Origin: VYFG01 sp965248685
GTDB taxonomy: Bacteria; Pseudomonadota; Gammaproteobacteria; Arenicellales; Poriferihabitantaceae
Length of the DNA: 64,000 nucleotides
Reading direction: 5' to 3'
Assembly: GCA_965248685.1 (NCBI GenBank)
Contig: CBDFKC010000002.1
Span: forward strand, 620,001-684,000
The notes under the pieces are model-generated. The model made no database searches, had not been told where the DNA came from, and worked only from the letters and a program-made list of their open reading frames with translations. Shown piece after piece: positions 27,444 to 36,876 of this stretch; the first letter of the stretch is position 1; each line of letters begins with the position of its first letter. A program made the translations under genes and the position numbers.

Positions 27444-28387
27444 GATATCCAGTCTCGAGGTTTTAGAAAGACGTCGTACAATTCCGCTTCTTTACTACCA
27501 GGTTGAGGGCGCCAGTCATACCACCAACGAACCTTTGGAGGTAACGACATCAAAATTGATTCAATGCGACCGCCGGACTGCAAGCCAAAAATGGTGCCAC
27601 GGTCAAATACTAAATTAAACTCGACGTAACGCCCTCTACGGTATTGCTGGAACTCGGTATGGTGTTGCTCCCACTCCATATCTTTGCGGCGGGATACGAT
27701 TGGAAGATAAGCCTCGGTAAAACTGTTGCCAACAGCCTGCACCAAGTCGAATCCATGGTCGAAGTCATCGCTGGAAAAGTCATCAAAAAACAATCCTCCG
27801 ACTCCGCGAGGCTCATCGCGGTGTTTAAGATAAAAGTATTGATCGCACCAGTGCTTAAACTTTTCATAATAGGCTTTATCGAGTTGGTCGCATGCATCCT
27901 TGGCGGTCTGATGCCAGTGCCTGCAGTCCTCAACAAACCCATAATACGGTGTCAGGTCGTAACCACCGCCAAACCACCAGACCGGATTGCTACCGTTTGG
28001 ATCGGCAATGAACATCCGCACATTCATATGGGTAGTAGGCACGAAGGGGTTGTTCGGGTGGATCACTAGTGATACCCCGGTTGCTTCAAAGGGCTTACCA
28101 GCGAGTTGCTCCCGCCCAGAAGTTGCTGATGTAGGAAGTTTGTCCCCTTTTACATGAGAAAAATTAACCCCTGCTTTTTCGAAGATGAGGCCATTTTCCA
28201 ATACCCTGGAACGACCGCCACCCCCGTTTTGATGGCTCCAACTATCTTCTCGGAATTCACTTCCACCACCTTTCCCACCTCGATCAACCTCGCTTAATGC
28301 ATCGGATATATTTATCTGCAACGATTGAAAATAGGCTATTACGCAGTCCATATCAGGTGACTGTTGTCTGGGTATCCTCTCTTTCAC
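27437..28387 (-). CDS. hemF: Oxygen-dependent coproporphyrinogen III oxidase
   Basis: This enzyme converts coproporphyrinogen III to protoporphyrinogen IX with molecular oxygen, so aerobic heme synthesis is expected. It carries GGGGRSRVLENG near residue 55, VNFSHVKG near 73 and FGGGYDLTPYYG near 140. The GTG start at 28387 overlaps the tsaC stop by 4 nt (GTGA). An ATG at codon 13 (28351) also gives a family-like N-terminus, so the start is uncertain by 12 residues. Length is 316 residues, against about 300 in E. coli. Confidence 0.95.
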   Translation of the reverse strand: MKERIPRQQSPDMDCVIAYFQSLQINISDALSEVDRGGKGGGSEFREDSWSHQNGGGGRSRVLENGLIFEKAGVNFSHVKGDKLPTSATSGREQLAGKPFEATGVSLVIHPNNPFVPTTHMNVRMFIADPNGSNPVWWFGGGYDLTPYYGFVEDCRHWHQTAKDACDQLDKAYYEKFKHWCDQYFYLKHRDEPRGVGGLFFDDFSSDDFDHGFDLVQAVGNSFTEAYLPIVSRRKDMEWEQHHTEFQQYRRGRYVEFNLVFDRGTIFGLQSGGRIESILMSLPPKVRWWYDWRPQPGSKEAELYDVFLKPRDWISC

Positions 28388-28962
28388 GGTCTAATTACGC
28401 TGTTTGTTATCGCGTGTCGGATTGTTGATGGCATGGTCAGACTACCAATTGGCAGATCCACTACATAGTCGATGTCTTTGCCAAATTCCCGAATCACCGC
28501 CCCGGCTGTCCGAAGCGATGGTCTATTGGCTCGGTTGGCGCTGGTCGACACGATAGCCATGCCAGCCTGATGGCTGATTTGCGCGGCAAAAGGATGAGCC
28601 GTTACACGTACGCCCAAGGTATCGTGCTGGCCTCTGAGCCAGCGTGAAGTACTAGTTGAAGATGGGCACAGCCAGGTATTCGGTCCAGGCCAGCTGCGTA
28701 AAACTTTATCCAGGGTGGATTGAGGCAGTTCTTCCAGAAACCGGGATAGTCGGGCGAATCGATCTGCGATCAAAATTACTCCTTTGTCACGCGTCCTGCG
28801 TTTTAGCATCAATATTTTTTTTATTGCCGCAACATTGGATGGATCGCAGCCGAGCCCAAAGCAAGACTCAGTTGGATATGCAAGAACTCCTCCTTCACGT
28901 AGAACCTTGCAGGCAGATGTTATTTGTACAACTTTCACCGTTATCCGTTTGCGTTCGGGCAA
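28384..28962 (-). CDS. tsaC: Threonylcarbamoyl-AMP synthase (TsaC/YrdC family)
   Basis: This enzyme makes threonylcarbamoyl-AMP from threonine, bicarbonate and ATP for the t6A37 modification of ANN-decoding tRNAs. The substrate-pocket sequence GGVLAYPTESCFGLGCDP lies near residue 24, and the SUA5/YrdC segments KRRTRDKGVILIAD and STSANRANRPS are present. The 192 residues correspond to the short TsaC form without the Sua5 domain. The start appears to be TTG. It ends in a 4-nt overlap with hemF and begins 9 bp after purD. Confidence 0.93.
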   Translation of the reverse strand: MPERKRITVKVVQITSACKVLREGGVLAYPTESCFGLGCDPSNVAAIKKILMLKRRTRDKGVILIADRFARLSRFLEELPQSTLDKVLRSWPGPNTWLCPSSTSTSRWLRGQHDTLGVRVTAHPFAAQISHQAGMAIVSTSANRANRPSLRTAGAVIREFGKDIDYVVDLPIGSLTMPSTIRHAITNSVIRP

Positions 28963-28971
28963 CTGAAATAA

Positions 28972-30243
28972 TTAACCAATTGCCTTATGCCCGATGTCTT
29001 TTCTGCACCAGGCACCCGGCCAATCGATTTCGGCAATTCGCTGATAAACAATACTCTTGGCATTTGCCAGGTTATCTGCCATCGCTGTGACACAAAGCAC
29101 CCGGCCACCGTTGGTTACAACAGTTTCGGCATTAAGTTTTGTTCCAGCATGAAATACCTGGGATTGCGGCTGAGTTTTATCTAACCCAAATATCGGTTCG
29201 CCTTTGGCGTAATCTCCAGGGTATCCAGCTGCAGCCATTACAACTCCAAGGCAAGGTCGCGGATCCCATACGGCGATCTGATTGCCTAAGTTGCCGGCCA
29301 CGGCGGCCAGGCAGTGCGCTACCAAATCTGACTGTAGACGGGAAAGAACCGGTTGGGCTTCAGGATCACCAAATCGGCAATTAAACTCAACGACATTGGG
29401 AACGCCACTTTCTCCGATCATTAAGCCGGCGTACAAAAAACCGGTAAATGGAGTGCTATCTTGACGCATTCCGTTCACGGTGGGTTCAATGACTAGCTCC
29501 ATTATCCTATCAATCATCTGATCATCGACCAACGGGGATGGTGAAAACGCACCCATACCACCAGTATTGGGACCGAGGTCGCCATCATATGCAGCTTTGT
29601 GATCCTGGCTAGAAGCCATCGGTAGTACATTCAACCCATCAACCATACATATAAAACTGACTTCTTCTCCCTGCAGAAACTGTTCGATAACAACCCGACT
29701 TCCAGCAGCACCAAAAAGGTTATCGGATAGCATGTCTTTTACCGCTTGTTCCGCCGCATATCTGGTTTTCGCCACAATGACTCCCTTCCCTGCGGCTAGT
29801 CCATCGGCTTTAATCACAATCGGATAATCACAATTTTCGAGAAAGCTCAGTGCCTTATCTGAATCTGTGAATGATTCATAGGCAGCTGTTGGGATATGGT
29901 GCCGGATTAAAAATTCCTTGGCGAAAGATTTTGACCCTTCCAACTGGGCAGCCTGACGCGATGGTCCAAAACACGCTAACCCGGCATCTGAAAATTGATC
30001 ACAAATTCCGGCGACCAGGGGTGCCTCGGGACCAATTATCGTCAAGTCAATGGATTCGGATAGGGCAAAATCCAATAACGAAGAAATATCGGATGGTTCA
30101 ATTGGAATATTTGACACTCCTGGCTCGGTTGCGGTGCCGGCATTACCGGGTGCAACATAAACCTGTTCCACTAGAGGCGAAGCGGCAGACTTCCAGGCCA
30201 GGGCATGCTCCCTACCGCCACTTCCTACAACTAGTACTTTCAT
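28972..30243 (-). CDS. purD: Phosphoribosylamine-glycine ligase
   Basis: This ATP-grasp ligase joins glycine to phosphoribosylamine, the second step of purine synthesis. The N-terminus MKVLVVGSGGREHALAW is diagnostic, followed by the ATP-grasp segment PIVIKADGLAAGKGVIVA near 140 and EFNCRFGDPEAQ near 287. Length is 423 residues. It lies downstream of purH with one unrelated membrane protein gene inserted between them. The window carries both purD and purH, as in the E. coli purHD operon. Confidence 0.96.
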   Translation of the reverse strand: MKVLVVGSGGREHALAWKSAASPLVEQVYVAPGNAGTATEPGVSNIPIEPSDISSLLDFALSESIDLTIIGPEAPLVAGICDQFSDAGLACFGPSRQAAQLEGSKSFAKEFLIRHHIPTAAYESFTDSDKALSFLENCDYPIVIKADGLAAGKGVIVAKTRYAAEQAVKDMLSDNLFGAAGSRVVIEQFLQGEEVSFICMVDGLNVLPMASSQDHKAAYDGDLGPNTGGMGAFSPSPLVDDQMIDRIMELVIEPTVNGMRQDSTPFTGFLYAGLMIGESGVPNVVEFNCRFGDPEAQPVLSRLQSDLVAHCLAAVAGNLGNQIAVWDPRPCLGVVMAAAGYPGDYAKGEPIFGLDKTQPQSQVFHAGTKLNAETVVTNGGRVLCVTAMADNLANAKSIVYQRIAEIDWPGAWCRKDIGHKAIG

Positions 30244-30259
30244 TTATTTAATGCCTACA

Positions 30260-31525
30260 CTAATAGACTACTGCCTGGAGGATATCGTCGGGGGTCTTTT
30301 CAATTCCATCACGACCTGGTGAAACGAAAACTATTCGTCCGGACTCCTGTTCAACTACAACCGGGTGGCCCCAGGCGTCACGAATTTCTTCATTTTCCGA
30401 TTTCTCTATCAGCGATGCGATGGTGCCATTAATAACCGCTTCATTTCCCGTTCCAATCACTACTTTCAGGCTGGTGGCCAATGTGTTGAGTGCTAACGAA
30501 GTTTTGCCCAATTTTGAATTCGGACCGCCTTCATTTACCAGTACACTTCCATCCCCTCGCATTTGGCTGGATTCTCCTTGAATTCCCGGGTGTCGCTTAC
30601 TGTACAGGTCCAGTAACTGAGTAGCGATCATATTGCTGGCGAACATTGAAATAGCGAACGTTAGAATTAAACCAGCCCATAACGCCGGCTTGCTGACTCC
30701 GCCTTTTATAACTAGAAAGTTATTTTTTTCCTCCGCGGTTTCATTCGGCTTAAGCCAATTGACGTGCCGAGCTGTATGCCTGAAGTATAAGTAGTTGGCG
30801 CACATAGGCCATATGAAAACAAATATCAACCACAGTGGAGACGGTCGGGTAAGCACCATCAAAACTATTGCCGATATTTGATTTATGGCCGCCCAAAACC
30901 ACATTTTACGATACAGCGCCCAAAAGAAAAAAACGAAGAATGCCGGCCAATGCCAGCTAACCGCAAACTTTGGGTGTTTGACGGATCCCATTGATTCGAA
31001 TTTTTCCAGATAAAAATGCGCATTTGGCCCGATAAAACGTGCGACTTCAGTTTTACGAGGCTGCTTGACCTTGCCGTCGTCGAGTTCGGGAATGGATTCG
31101 CTTTCGCTACTGACCGTATATGAGAATCCACTGTCACCTTCTTTCCGAGCAAAACTGTGACCACAAAATTCACAGCTCTGCCAGTTACCTTCAACTTGAC
31201 GATTACAGCTGGGACAGAACATTCCAGAAGACTGTTCATTGATGCTCAAAGAACTGAAATCTTCTTCTACTATAGCGAGCTTCGGATGCTTAACTGGCTG
31301 AAGCTTGCATTGGGCACCGGCGTCACGAATGGCCCGGCAGATGTTTTCTGCCTCATTTCGATCGTATTCTTTTTTTAACGCGATCTCCCGACCGTCAACC
31401 AATTTCTCCATATAGGACGGTTTGGAATGGAATAGTTCGCAAAGCTCCCTGATAACCTTTTCCCTGTCTTCATTTGGCATTACGGTGCCATTAAGAACTA
31501 CCTTGTATTTAGTTAATTGGGCCAT
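30260..31525 (-). CDS. Zinc-ribbon DUF2628 membrane protein with pseudopilin-like C-terminus
   Basis: This 421-residue protein has unknown function. A small N-terminal domain (1-75) resembles repeats seen in uncharacterised proteobacterial proteins. A zinc ribbon follows, with CPSC and CEFC pairs (about 104-122). A DUF2628-like segment beginning FIGPNAHFYLEKFE leads into several hydrophobic stretches (about 185-250 and 283-305). The C-terminus DAWGHPVVV followed by FVSPGRDGIEKTPDDI resembles the tail of GspG-type pseudopilins, where a loop with acidic residues binds calcium. It is probably an inner-membrane protein with its tail outside. It sits between purH and purD, with no evident link to purine synthesis. 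Confidence 0.7.
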   Translation of the reverse strand: MAQLTKYKVVLNGTVMPNEDREKVIRELCELFHSKPSYMEKLVDGREIALKKEYDRNEAENICRAIRDAGAQCKLQPVKHPKLAIVEEDFSSLSINEQSSGMFCPSCNRQVEGNWQSCEFCGHSFARKEGDSGFSYTVSSESESIPELDDGKVKQPRKTEVARFIGPNAHFYLEKFESMGSVKHPKFAVSWHWPAFFVFFFWALYRKMWFWAAINQISAIVLMVLTRPSPLWLIFVFIWPMCANYLYFRHTARHVNWLKPNETAEEKNNFLVIKGGVSKPALWAGLILTFAISMFASNMIATQLLDLYSKRHPGIQGESSQMRGDGSVLVNEGGPNSKLGKTSLALNTLATSLKVVIGTGNEAVINGTIASLIEKSENEEIRDAWGHPVVVEQESGRIVFVSPGRDGIEKTPDDILQAVVY

Positions 31526-31549
31526 CGATAAATTCCAATTTTCCAGATG

Positions 31550-33139
31550 TTAGTGCCTGAAGTGCCGCATACCGGTAAATACCATGGCAATACCGTGCTC
31601 GTTTGCTGCCGCAATAACTTCCGCATCTCGCATAGATCCTCCGGGTTGAATAACTGCGGATATGCCCACCGCTGCGGCATTGTCCAGGCCGTCACGAAAT
31701 GGAAAAAAAGCATCCGAGGCCATTACCGCTCCAGATAGTGACAATCCTGCATGTTCCGCTTTTATTGCGGCTATTCTGGAGGAGTTTACCCTACTCATTT
31801 GTCCAGCACCCACACCAAATGTCATTAACCCGCCAGCATATACGATAGCATTGGACTTTACGAACTTCGCAACTTTCCAAGCAAAAATCAAATCACTCAT
31901 CTGTTGGGTTGAAGGTTTCTGGATAGTCACAACTTCAAGACTATCATATAGGGCTTGATCTGATTCTTGAACAAGAAGTCCTCCAGAAACGCGCTTGAAA
32001 TCCATAGAGCTTTCAGAATCACCCCATTGGCCGCAAATTAACACTCTGGCGTTGTCCTTTTTTGCAAAAACCTTTTTGGCTGAATCCGTTATTGAAGGAG
32101 CGATGACAACTTCGACAAATTGCTTCTCGACAATAGCGCTCGCGGTATTCCCTTGCAATTCCGAGTTAAACGCAATAATTCCGCCAAAGGCTGATTCCGG
32201 ATCTGTATTAAAAGCTCGTTGGTAGGCTTCAAGCTGGGAATTGCCAATCGCTACGCCACATGGATTGGCATGCTTTACTATGACGCATGCCTGTTCTCCA
32301 GAAAATTGCTTGATACATTCAAGAGCAGCATCTGAATCGGCTATATTATTGTAGGACAGGGCTTTACCCTGAACCTGTTCGGCGCTTGCTAAATTCGCGG
32401 TCTGCGCTCGATTGGAAATATTTGTCGCCGAGTAAAATGCTGCGTTCTGATGTGGATTTTCGCCATACCGCATCGACTGCTTTTTAATATATTGCGCATT
32501 CCAGGTTCTCGGAAATTGACTGTTGTCATCGGACTCTAATTTAACACCCAAATAGTTTGCGATCGAACCATCATATTTGGCAGTATGTTCGAATGCCTTT
32601 ACCGCGAGGTCAAATCGCGTATCTGGGTCAAGTCGGTTATCCTGGACTTTCATCTGCTTTACTACCTTTTGATAGTCTTCTTGATTAACCACAACCGCTA
32701 CGTGTGCATGGTTTTTAGCGGCGGCTCGAAGCATTGTAGGTCCACCGATATCGATGTTTTCAATCGCGTCTTCCAAGCTGCAACTAATTTTCGCGACTGT
32801 TTTTTCAAACGGGTATAAATTAACCACCACTAATCCAATTGGAGTGATTCCCTGTTCAGCCATAACGTTATCATCCTGACCGGGGCGACCTAAAATCCCA
32901 CCATGTATCAGTGGATGTAAAGTTTTGACTCTACCATCCATAATTTCCGCAAAACCGGTATGCTCACTCACATCAGTCACTTCTATGCCATTATCTCTTA
33001 GCAGGCTGGCAGTGCCCCCAGTACTCAATATGTTGATGCCAAGTTCGATCAACGAATTTGCGAATGGAATAATTCCGGACTTATCCGAAACGCTAATCAA
33101 AGCGGTTTGAATCGGGACTGTGGTAGCTTTATCAGGCAT
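31550..33139 (-). CDS. purH: Bifunctional AICAR formyltransferase/IMP cyclohydrolase
   Basis: The enzyme formylates AICAR with 10-formyl-THF and closes the ring to IMP, the last two steps of purine synthesis. The N-terminal cyclohydrolase domain begins with ALISVSDKSGIIPFA, and the formyltransferase domain carries VKHANPCGVAIG near 263 and ASDAFFPFRDGLD near 466. Length is 529 residues, as in E. coli. It follows fis by 9 bp. It consumes the 10-formyl-THF that Fhs, encoded at 6 kb, could supply. Confidence 0.97.
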   Translation of the reverse strand: MPDKATTVPIQTALISVSDKSGIIPFANSLIELGINILSTGGTASLLRDNGIEVTDVSEHTGFAEIMDGRVKTLHPLIHGGILGRPGQDDNVMAEQGITPIGLVVVNLYPFEKTVAKISCSLEDAIENIDIGGPTMLRAAAKNHAHVAVVVNQEDYQKVVKQMKVQDNRLDPDTRFDLAVKAFEHTAKYDGSIANYLGVKLESDDNSQFPRTWNAQYIKKQSMRYGENPHQNAAFYSATNISNRAQTANLASAEQVQGKALSYNNIADSDAALECIKQFSGEQACVIVKHANPCGVAIGNSQLEAYQRAFNTDPESAFGGIIAFNSELQGNTASAIVEKQFVEVVIAPSITDSAKKVFAKKDNARVLICGQWGDSESSMDFKRVSGGLLVQESDQALYDSLEVVTIQKPSTQQMSDLIFAWKVAKFVKSNAIVYAGGLMTFGVGAGQMSRVNSSRIAAIKAEHAGLSLSGAVMASDAFFPFRDGLDNAAAVGISAVIQPGGSMRDAEVIAAANEHGIAMVFTGMRHFRH

Positions 33140-33148
33140 AACGTGATG

Positions 33149-33427
33149 TCAATCGATTAAACCGCAACCTTCGAGCTTTTTTCTCAAAGTGTTGCGATTG
33201 ATCCCAAGTACGCGAGATGCTTTGCTCTGGTTATTGTCACTATATTTCATCACGACTTCCAACAAAGGTTTTTCAATTTCGCTGATTACCATGGGGTAAA
33301 TGTTTGTGGCCTCTTCACCGTTCAGGTCTTTCAGGTAGCGGGCAACTGATTTACTTACGCAATCTGCCAGTTTGTTGTGCTTTCTCCGTGTTTTATCGAA
33401 CTTATGACTGTCTCTTTTTTTTGCCAA
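33149..33427 (-). CDS. fis: DNA-binding protein Fis
   Basis: This nucleoid-associated regulator bends DNA and activates rRNA and tRNA promoters. The C-terminal helix-turn-helix NNQSKASRVLGINRNTLRKKL (about 65-84) matches E. coli Fis well, and the preceding core helices align from about residue 19. The start codon is TTG at 33427 with a GAAGG seven bases upstream; no later ATG would leave the core intact. This puts the first 73 nt of fis inside the end of dusB, whereas in E. coli the two genes are separated. It is followed by purH. Confidence 0.93.
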   Translation of the reverse strand: MAKKRDSHKFDKTRRKHNKLADCVSKSVARYLKDLNGEEATNIYPMVISEIEKPLLEVVMKYSDNNQSKASRVLGINRNTLRKKLEGCGLID

Positions 33428-34413
33428 ACTGGTGCCTTCTGTAAACTATTGGTTAGAAAGTTATAGTAATCCGATACCAGACTGAGCTGCATAGCTGGGT
33501 AATCGACACAATTAATTGCGTTACGAAATTGGTCTGAATCAGGGAAGTTTTCTGTGTACCATTTTATATGTTTTCGAGCAATTCGCACACCCCGCTCAAT
33601 ACCGTAAAACCCAAATATTGCATCAAGATGTTCCAGAACTATTTCTCTCTGAATTTCGATTGTTGGCGGTTCTGGGATATGTCCAGTTTTTAAAAATATT
33701 GCGAGTAAACCAGGAAACCACGGCGCACCATGCGCTCCCCTTCCAATCATTAGCCCTCCTGCACCGGTAGAACCTAAGATTTCAGCAGCATCTGTAAAAT
33801 TTCTAATATCGCCATTAGCGAAAATCGGTATAGATACCGACTGACAAATATCTCTGATGGTATGGTACTCCACAGCCCCCAGGTATTTGCAAGCCCGGGT
33901 TCTACCATGCACCGCGAGGGCGCTGACTCCAGCAGATTCCGCCAATTTTGCAATGCTGACACCGTTTCTGTTTTCAGGAGACACGCCCGTGCGTATTTTA
34001 AGCGTCACTGGTACATCTACGGCCGTTACGACGGCATCAAGAATCCTCCCGACCTGGGCTTCGTCATCAAGCAATGCAGAGCCGGCCAGGCGCTTGCAAA
34101 CCTTTTTTGCGGGACAGCCCATGTTGATATCAATAACTGATGCGCCCTGCCCGACGTTATATCTCGCAGCATCAGCCATGTCCCTTGGATTCCAGCCTAG
34201 AATCTGGATTGCCCTTGGTGCTGGTTCGTCTATATGAACTCCACGCTGTTTACTTCTGGTAGTATTTCTTAGTGCTGGATTGGATCCCAGCATTTCACCC
34301 ACAACGTAACCTGCCCCCAATTTCCTGCAAAGTCGTCGAAAAGGTAGATCTGTTACCCCGGCCATGGGTGCAAGCGCTACATTGTTATTGAGTTGGATGT
34401 TACCAATTTTCAT
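33355..34413 (-). CDS. dusB: tRNA-dihydrouridine synthase B
   Basis: This FMN enzyme reduces specific uridines in the tRNA D-loop. The N-terminus APMAGVTDLPFRRLCRKLG and the active-site stretch INMGCPAKKVCKRLAGSALL (around residue 97, with the catalytic cysteine in KKVC) identify the family, and ANGDIRNFTDA and GLMIGRGAHGAPW identify the B subgroup. The 352 residues exceed E. coli DusB (321); the surplus is a C-terminal tail that overlaps fis by 73 nt. dusB-fis linkage is a gammaproteobacterial hallmark. Confidence 0.95.
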   Translation of the reverse strand: MKIGNIQLNNNVALAPMAGVTDLPFRRLCRKLGAGYVVGEMLGSNPALRNTTRSKQRGVHIDEPAPRAIQILGWNPRDMADAARYNVGQGASVIDINMGCPAKKVCKRLAGSALLDDEAQVGRILDAVVTAVDVPVTLKIRTGVSPENRNGVSIAKLAESAGVSALAVHGRTRACKYLGAVEYHTIRDICQSVSIPIFANGDIRNFTDAAEILGSTGAGGLMIGRGAHGAPWFPGLLAIFLKTGHIPEPPTIEIQREIVLEHLDAIFGFYGIERGVRIARKHIKWYTENFPDSDQFRNAINCVDYPAMQLSLVSDYYNFLTNSLQKAPVWQKKETVISSIKHGESTTNWQIA

Positions 34414-34471
34414 TGTTACCGATTAGTGAATGCAGTTGGGGCGTGCCGTGTACTATTGGAATTCTAACCGA

Positions 34472-35986
34472 TCAGGATTCTCGCACTATATCAATAACAA
34501 ACCCAACAGCTTTCTCATGGGGATGGACCAGATCAAAAACCACCAACCCGAGGTCACCAGAGTCAAGTTGGTTCAACTGATTGCTACCCAGATAAAACGT
34601 GGGATCAAATGTTCGTCTACCCACAACTCGTCCTACCCGATCAGTAAGAGTAAGCTGGAGTTCTGGGAATTCCTGGGCGAAATCTGCCTGGTTCAGAAGC
34701 TTTACGGTGATTCTAAGAGCACCTGGTTCCTGGGGATGCAGATCGATCCTGGTATTGGTAATAGTAAAACGAAATGGGTCTCGGCGGGCTGGCAGGGTGC
34801 ATTTTGCGACTTTGCAAAACAACCTTAAAGCAGGTCTATATTGTTCATCCTGAGCGAACTTCTCGACGTGGTAGTGTTTAACTTGGAAGCCAAGCAATAC
34901 GATGAATCCGATGCAAATTAGAAACCAAAATATACTGAGCAATGGATTGGGTCGGTCGACAATATATTCGTCGACCCCGTTCATATTAATAACACTGGGT
35001 TTGGGTTCTTCCAGCTCAATTTTCCCCGCACGCGGTTCGAACGGATTGTTGTCCATTTGTGGGTCTGGTTCGGCATTAAACCAGTTACCTATATTTGCTC
35101 CTAATGGCTGATTTTGCGGATCATTTCCCCGAACTGTATCGGCATCTTCTAGCTTCCCGTTAAGGTAAGTTTCGACCGGCGTTTTCTCCAGATTCTGCTC
35201 TGCCAGGGGTTTAATTCCCAGGTCTGGTTCAACCTTCCCCAAAGAGGCGATTGATTTTGCCGGGTGGGTGACTAATCTATCCGACATTGGCACGGAATTG
35301 ATGCTTTCATCGAGTCCGATATCAGTTGATTCCAGCTCATCGGGCTCAGAATGAGTGAGTTTCGAAAGATTGCTCAGAATAATGTTCTTGACCTGGGGTA
35401 ATTGGTCTTCCTGATCGACATTATCAGAAATATCCATTGAATCCACACGGTCTTCCTGACCGGTATTCTCAGAAAATTTTAATGGTTCTGTGGCGTCTTC
35501 CAGATCGGTTTTGTCGGAAGCTTCGCTGCCATCCAGCTGTTCTGAGTCTGACGAGGATTCAGGCTGTTGGTCGCCATTTCGCGAGTCAAATTGCAGAATA
35601 TCCAGATGAGGTTCAATCAGTTCATCTGATCTAACTGATTGGATTTCGGGACTGTCGATCGGCTCAGGATCATCTGATCTTTCTGGACCTATTTGTGCCC
35701 CGGCGCCGGAATTTTGCGTGGCAGGTTGAGTAACAGGTGAAACCTCCTCGCTTACTATGTCATTCGGAGACCATTGATAAGGGGTGAATGCCCCACTGTC
35801 GTCCTTGGTAACACCGTGGTTATATCCGTTAAAAATTTCCCGACAGGCACCACATCGAACTTCACCATCGCGCATCTCAAGCTTGGCACGGGTGATCCGA
35901 AATACCGCTATGCAAAAAGGACAGCGGGTATACTTTCCCAGTTCTTGTGGTTTACTCGGCTCCGGGTCTATTGGTGTGGTGTTCAT
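34472..35986 (-). CDS. Zinc-ribbon/DUF3426 membrane protein
   Basis: This 504-residue protein has unknown function. An MJ0042-type zinc finger (CPFC and CGAC, residues about 23-46) is followed by a long acidic, low-complexity linker (about 65-330) rich in D, E, S and Q. A single transmembrane helix (about 350-370) precedes a DUF3426 domain outside the membrane (about 375-500). The same architecture is commonly encoded between prmA and dusB in gammaproteobacteria. The start overlaps the prmA stop by 4 nt. The zinc finger suggests a nucleic-acid or protein contact on the cytoplasmic side. Confidence 0.82.
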   Translation of the reverse strand: MNTTPIDPEPSKPQELGKYTRCPFCIAVFRITRAKLEMRDGEVRCGACREIFNGYNHGVTKDDSGAFTPYQWSPNDIVSEEVSPVTQPATQNSGAGAQIGPERSDDPEPIDSPEIQSVRSDELIEPHLDILQFDSRNGDQQPESSSDSEQLDGSEASDKTDLEDATEPLKFSENTGQEDRVDSMDISDNVDQEDQLPQVKNIILSNLSKLTHSEPDELESTDIGLDESINSVPMSDRLVTHPAKSIASLGKVEPDLGIKPLAEQNLEKTPVETYLNGKLEDADTVRGNDPQNQPLGANIGNWFNAEPDPQMDNNPFEPRAGKIELEEPKPSVINMNGVDEYIVDRPNPLLSIFWFLICIGFIVLLGFQVKHYHVEKFAQDEQYRPALRLFCKVAKCTLPARRDPFRFTITNTRIDLHPQEPGALRITVKLLNQADFAQEFPELQLTLTDRVGRVVGRRTFDPTFYLGSNQLNQLDSGDLGLVVFDLVHPHEKAVGFVIDIVRES

Positions 35987-36861
35987 TGAGAAATTGAATT
36001 CTTAATCCCAATCAGTAATATCCAATCTTGTTTCTGCCTACGGGAAAAAGTGTATTCGGCCGCGTAGTGATTGATAATCCGTTTTTCCTGATGGGCCAGT
36101 ATCCCAGAAAGCAACAGCAGGCCTCCATTTCGGATTAGTCCGTCTATATCTCCAAACAGTTCAATTAATGTATCCGCCAATATATTGGCGATGACAATAT
36201 CAGCCTGGAGGTTTTTAATATTATCAGGGTAATCGACCACAAATTTTGCTGACACCCCGTTTATTTCTGCATTTTTTTTCGAAGCATCCAGCGCTTTTGG
36301 GTCAACGTCCAATCCAAATGCGCGTTCCGCTCCAAGTGCTAAAGCGCCGATGGCTAGAATTCCAGAACCGCAGCCGTAGTCAACCACCGTTTTTCCAGTA
36401 ACCGGAGTTTCTGCTAAATACTCGAGACAAAGATGGGTGGTTGGATGTGTCCCTGTACCAAATGCCAATCCTGGATCGATAATCAAGTTAGTTGCTCCAG
36501 GCTCAGGTGGCTCTAACCAACTCGGGCAAATCCATAAATCAGCGCATATCTGGATGGGTTCAAATTGATCCAGCCATCGTCGCTCCCAATTTTCGTCTTC
36601 TACTGTCGTAATCGAAGGGGGGGCAATCAGATCGCAGCAGGATAGCATGGTAAGTATCTTGTTCTGACTATAATCTTTTCCAAATAATGCGGTCAGCTTC
36701 TGTCGCTCCCAATCCGGTTCCGATGGCAGCGCTGCGTCAAAGCACTCATCATCACCTGCATTTTCGAATGCAATTGAAAATGCTCCCTCCTCATTCAACA
36801 TATTCGAGACCCTCTCTATATGCTGCTTTTGGATAGTCAAACTTACTTGGAGAAAATTCAT
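35983..36861 (-). CDS. prmA: Ribosomal protein L11 methyltransferase
   Basis: This SAM-dependent enzyme trimethylates ribosomal protein L11. The SAM-binding motif VVDYGCGSGILAIGALALGA lies near residue 157, preceded by the family stretch LIIDPGLAFGTGTHPTTHLC. The N-terminal L11-recognition domain occupies about 1-60. Length is 292 residues, as in E. coli (293). It lies 15 bp downstream of accC, and the prmA-accC linkage is typical of the class. Confidence 0.95.
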   Translation of the reverse strand: MNFLQVSLTIQKQHIERVSNMLNEEGAFSIAFENAGDDECFDAALPSEPDWERQKLTALFGKDYSQNKILTMLSCCDLIAPPSITTVEDENWERRWLDQFEPIQICADLWICPSWLEPPEPGATNLIIDPGLAFGTGTHPTTHLCLEYLAETPVTGKTVVDYGCGSGILAIGALALGAERAFGLDVDPKALDASKKNAEINGVSAKFVVDYPDNIKNLQADIVIANILADTLIELFGDIDGLIRNGGLLLLSGILAHQEKRIINHYAAEYTFSRRQKQDWILLIGIKNSISQ

Positions 36862-36876
36862 GGCGTAGTGGGAAAA

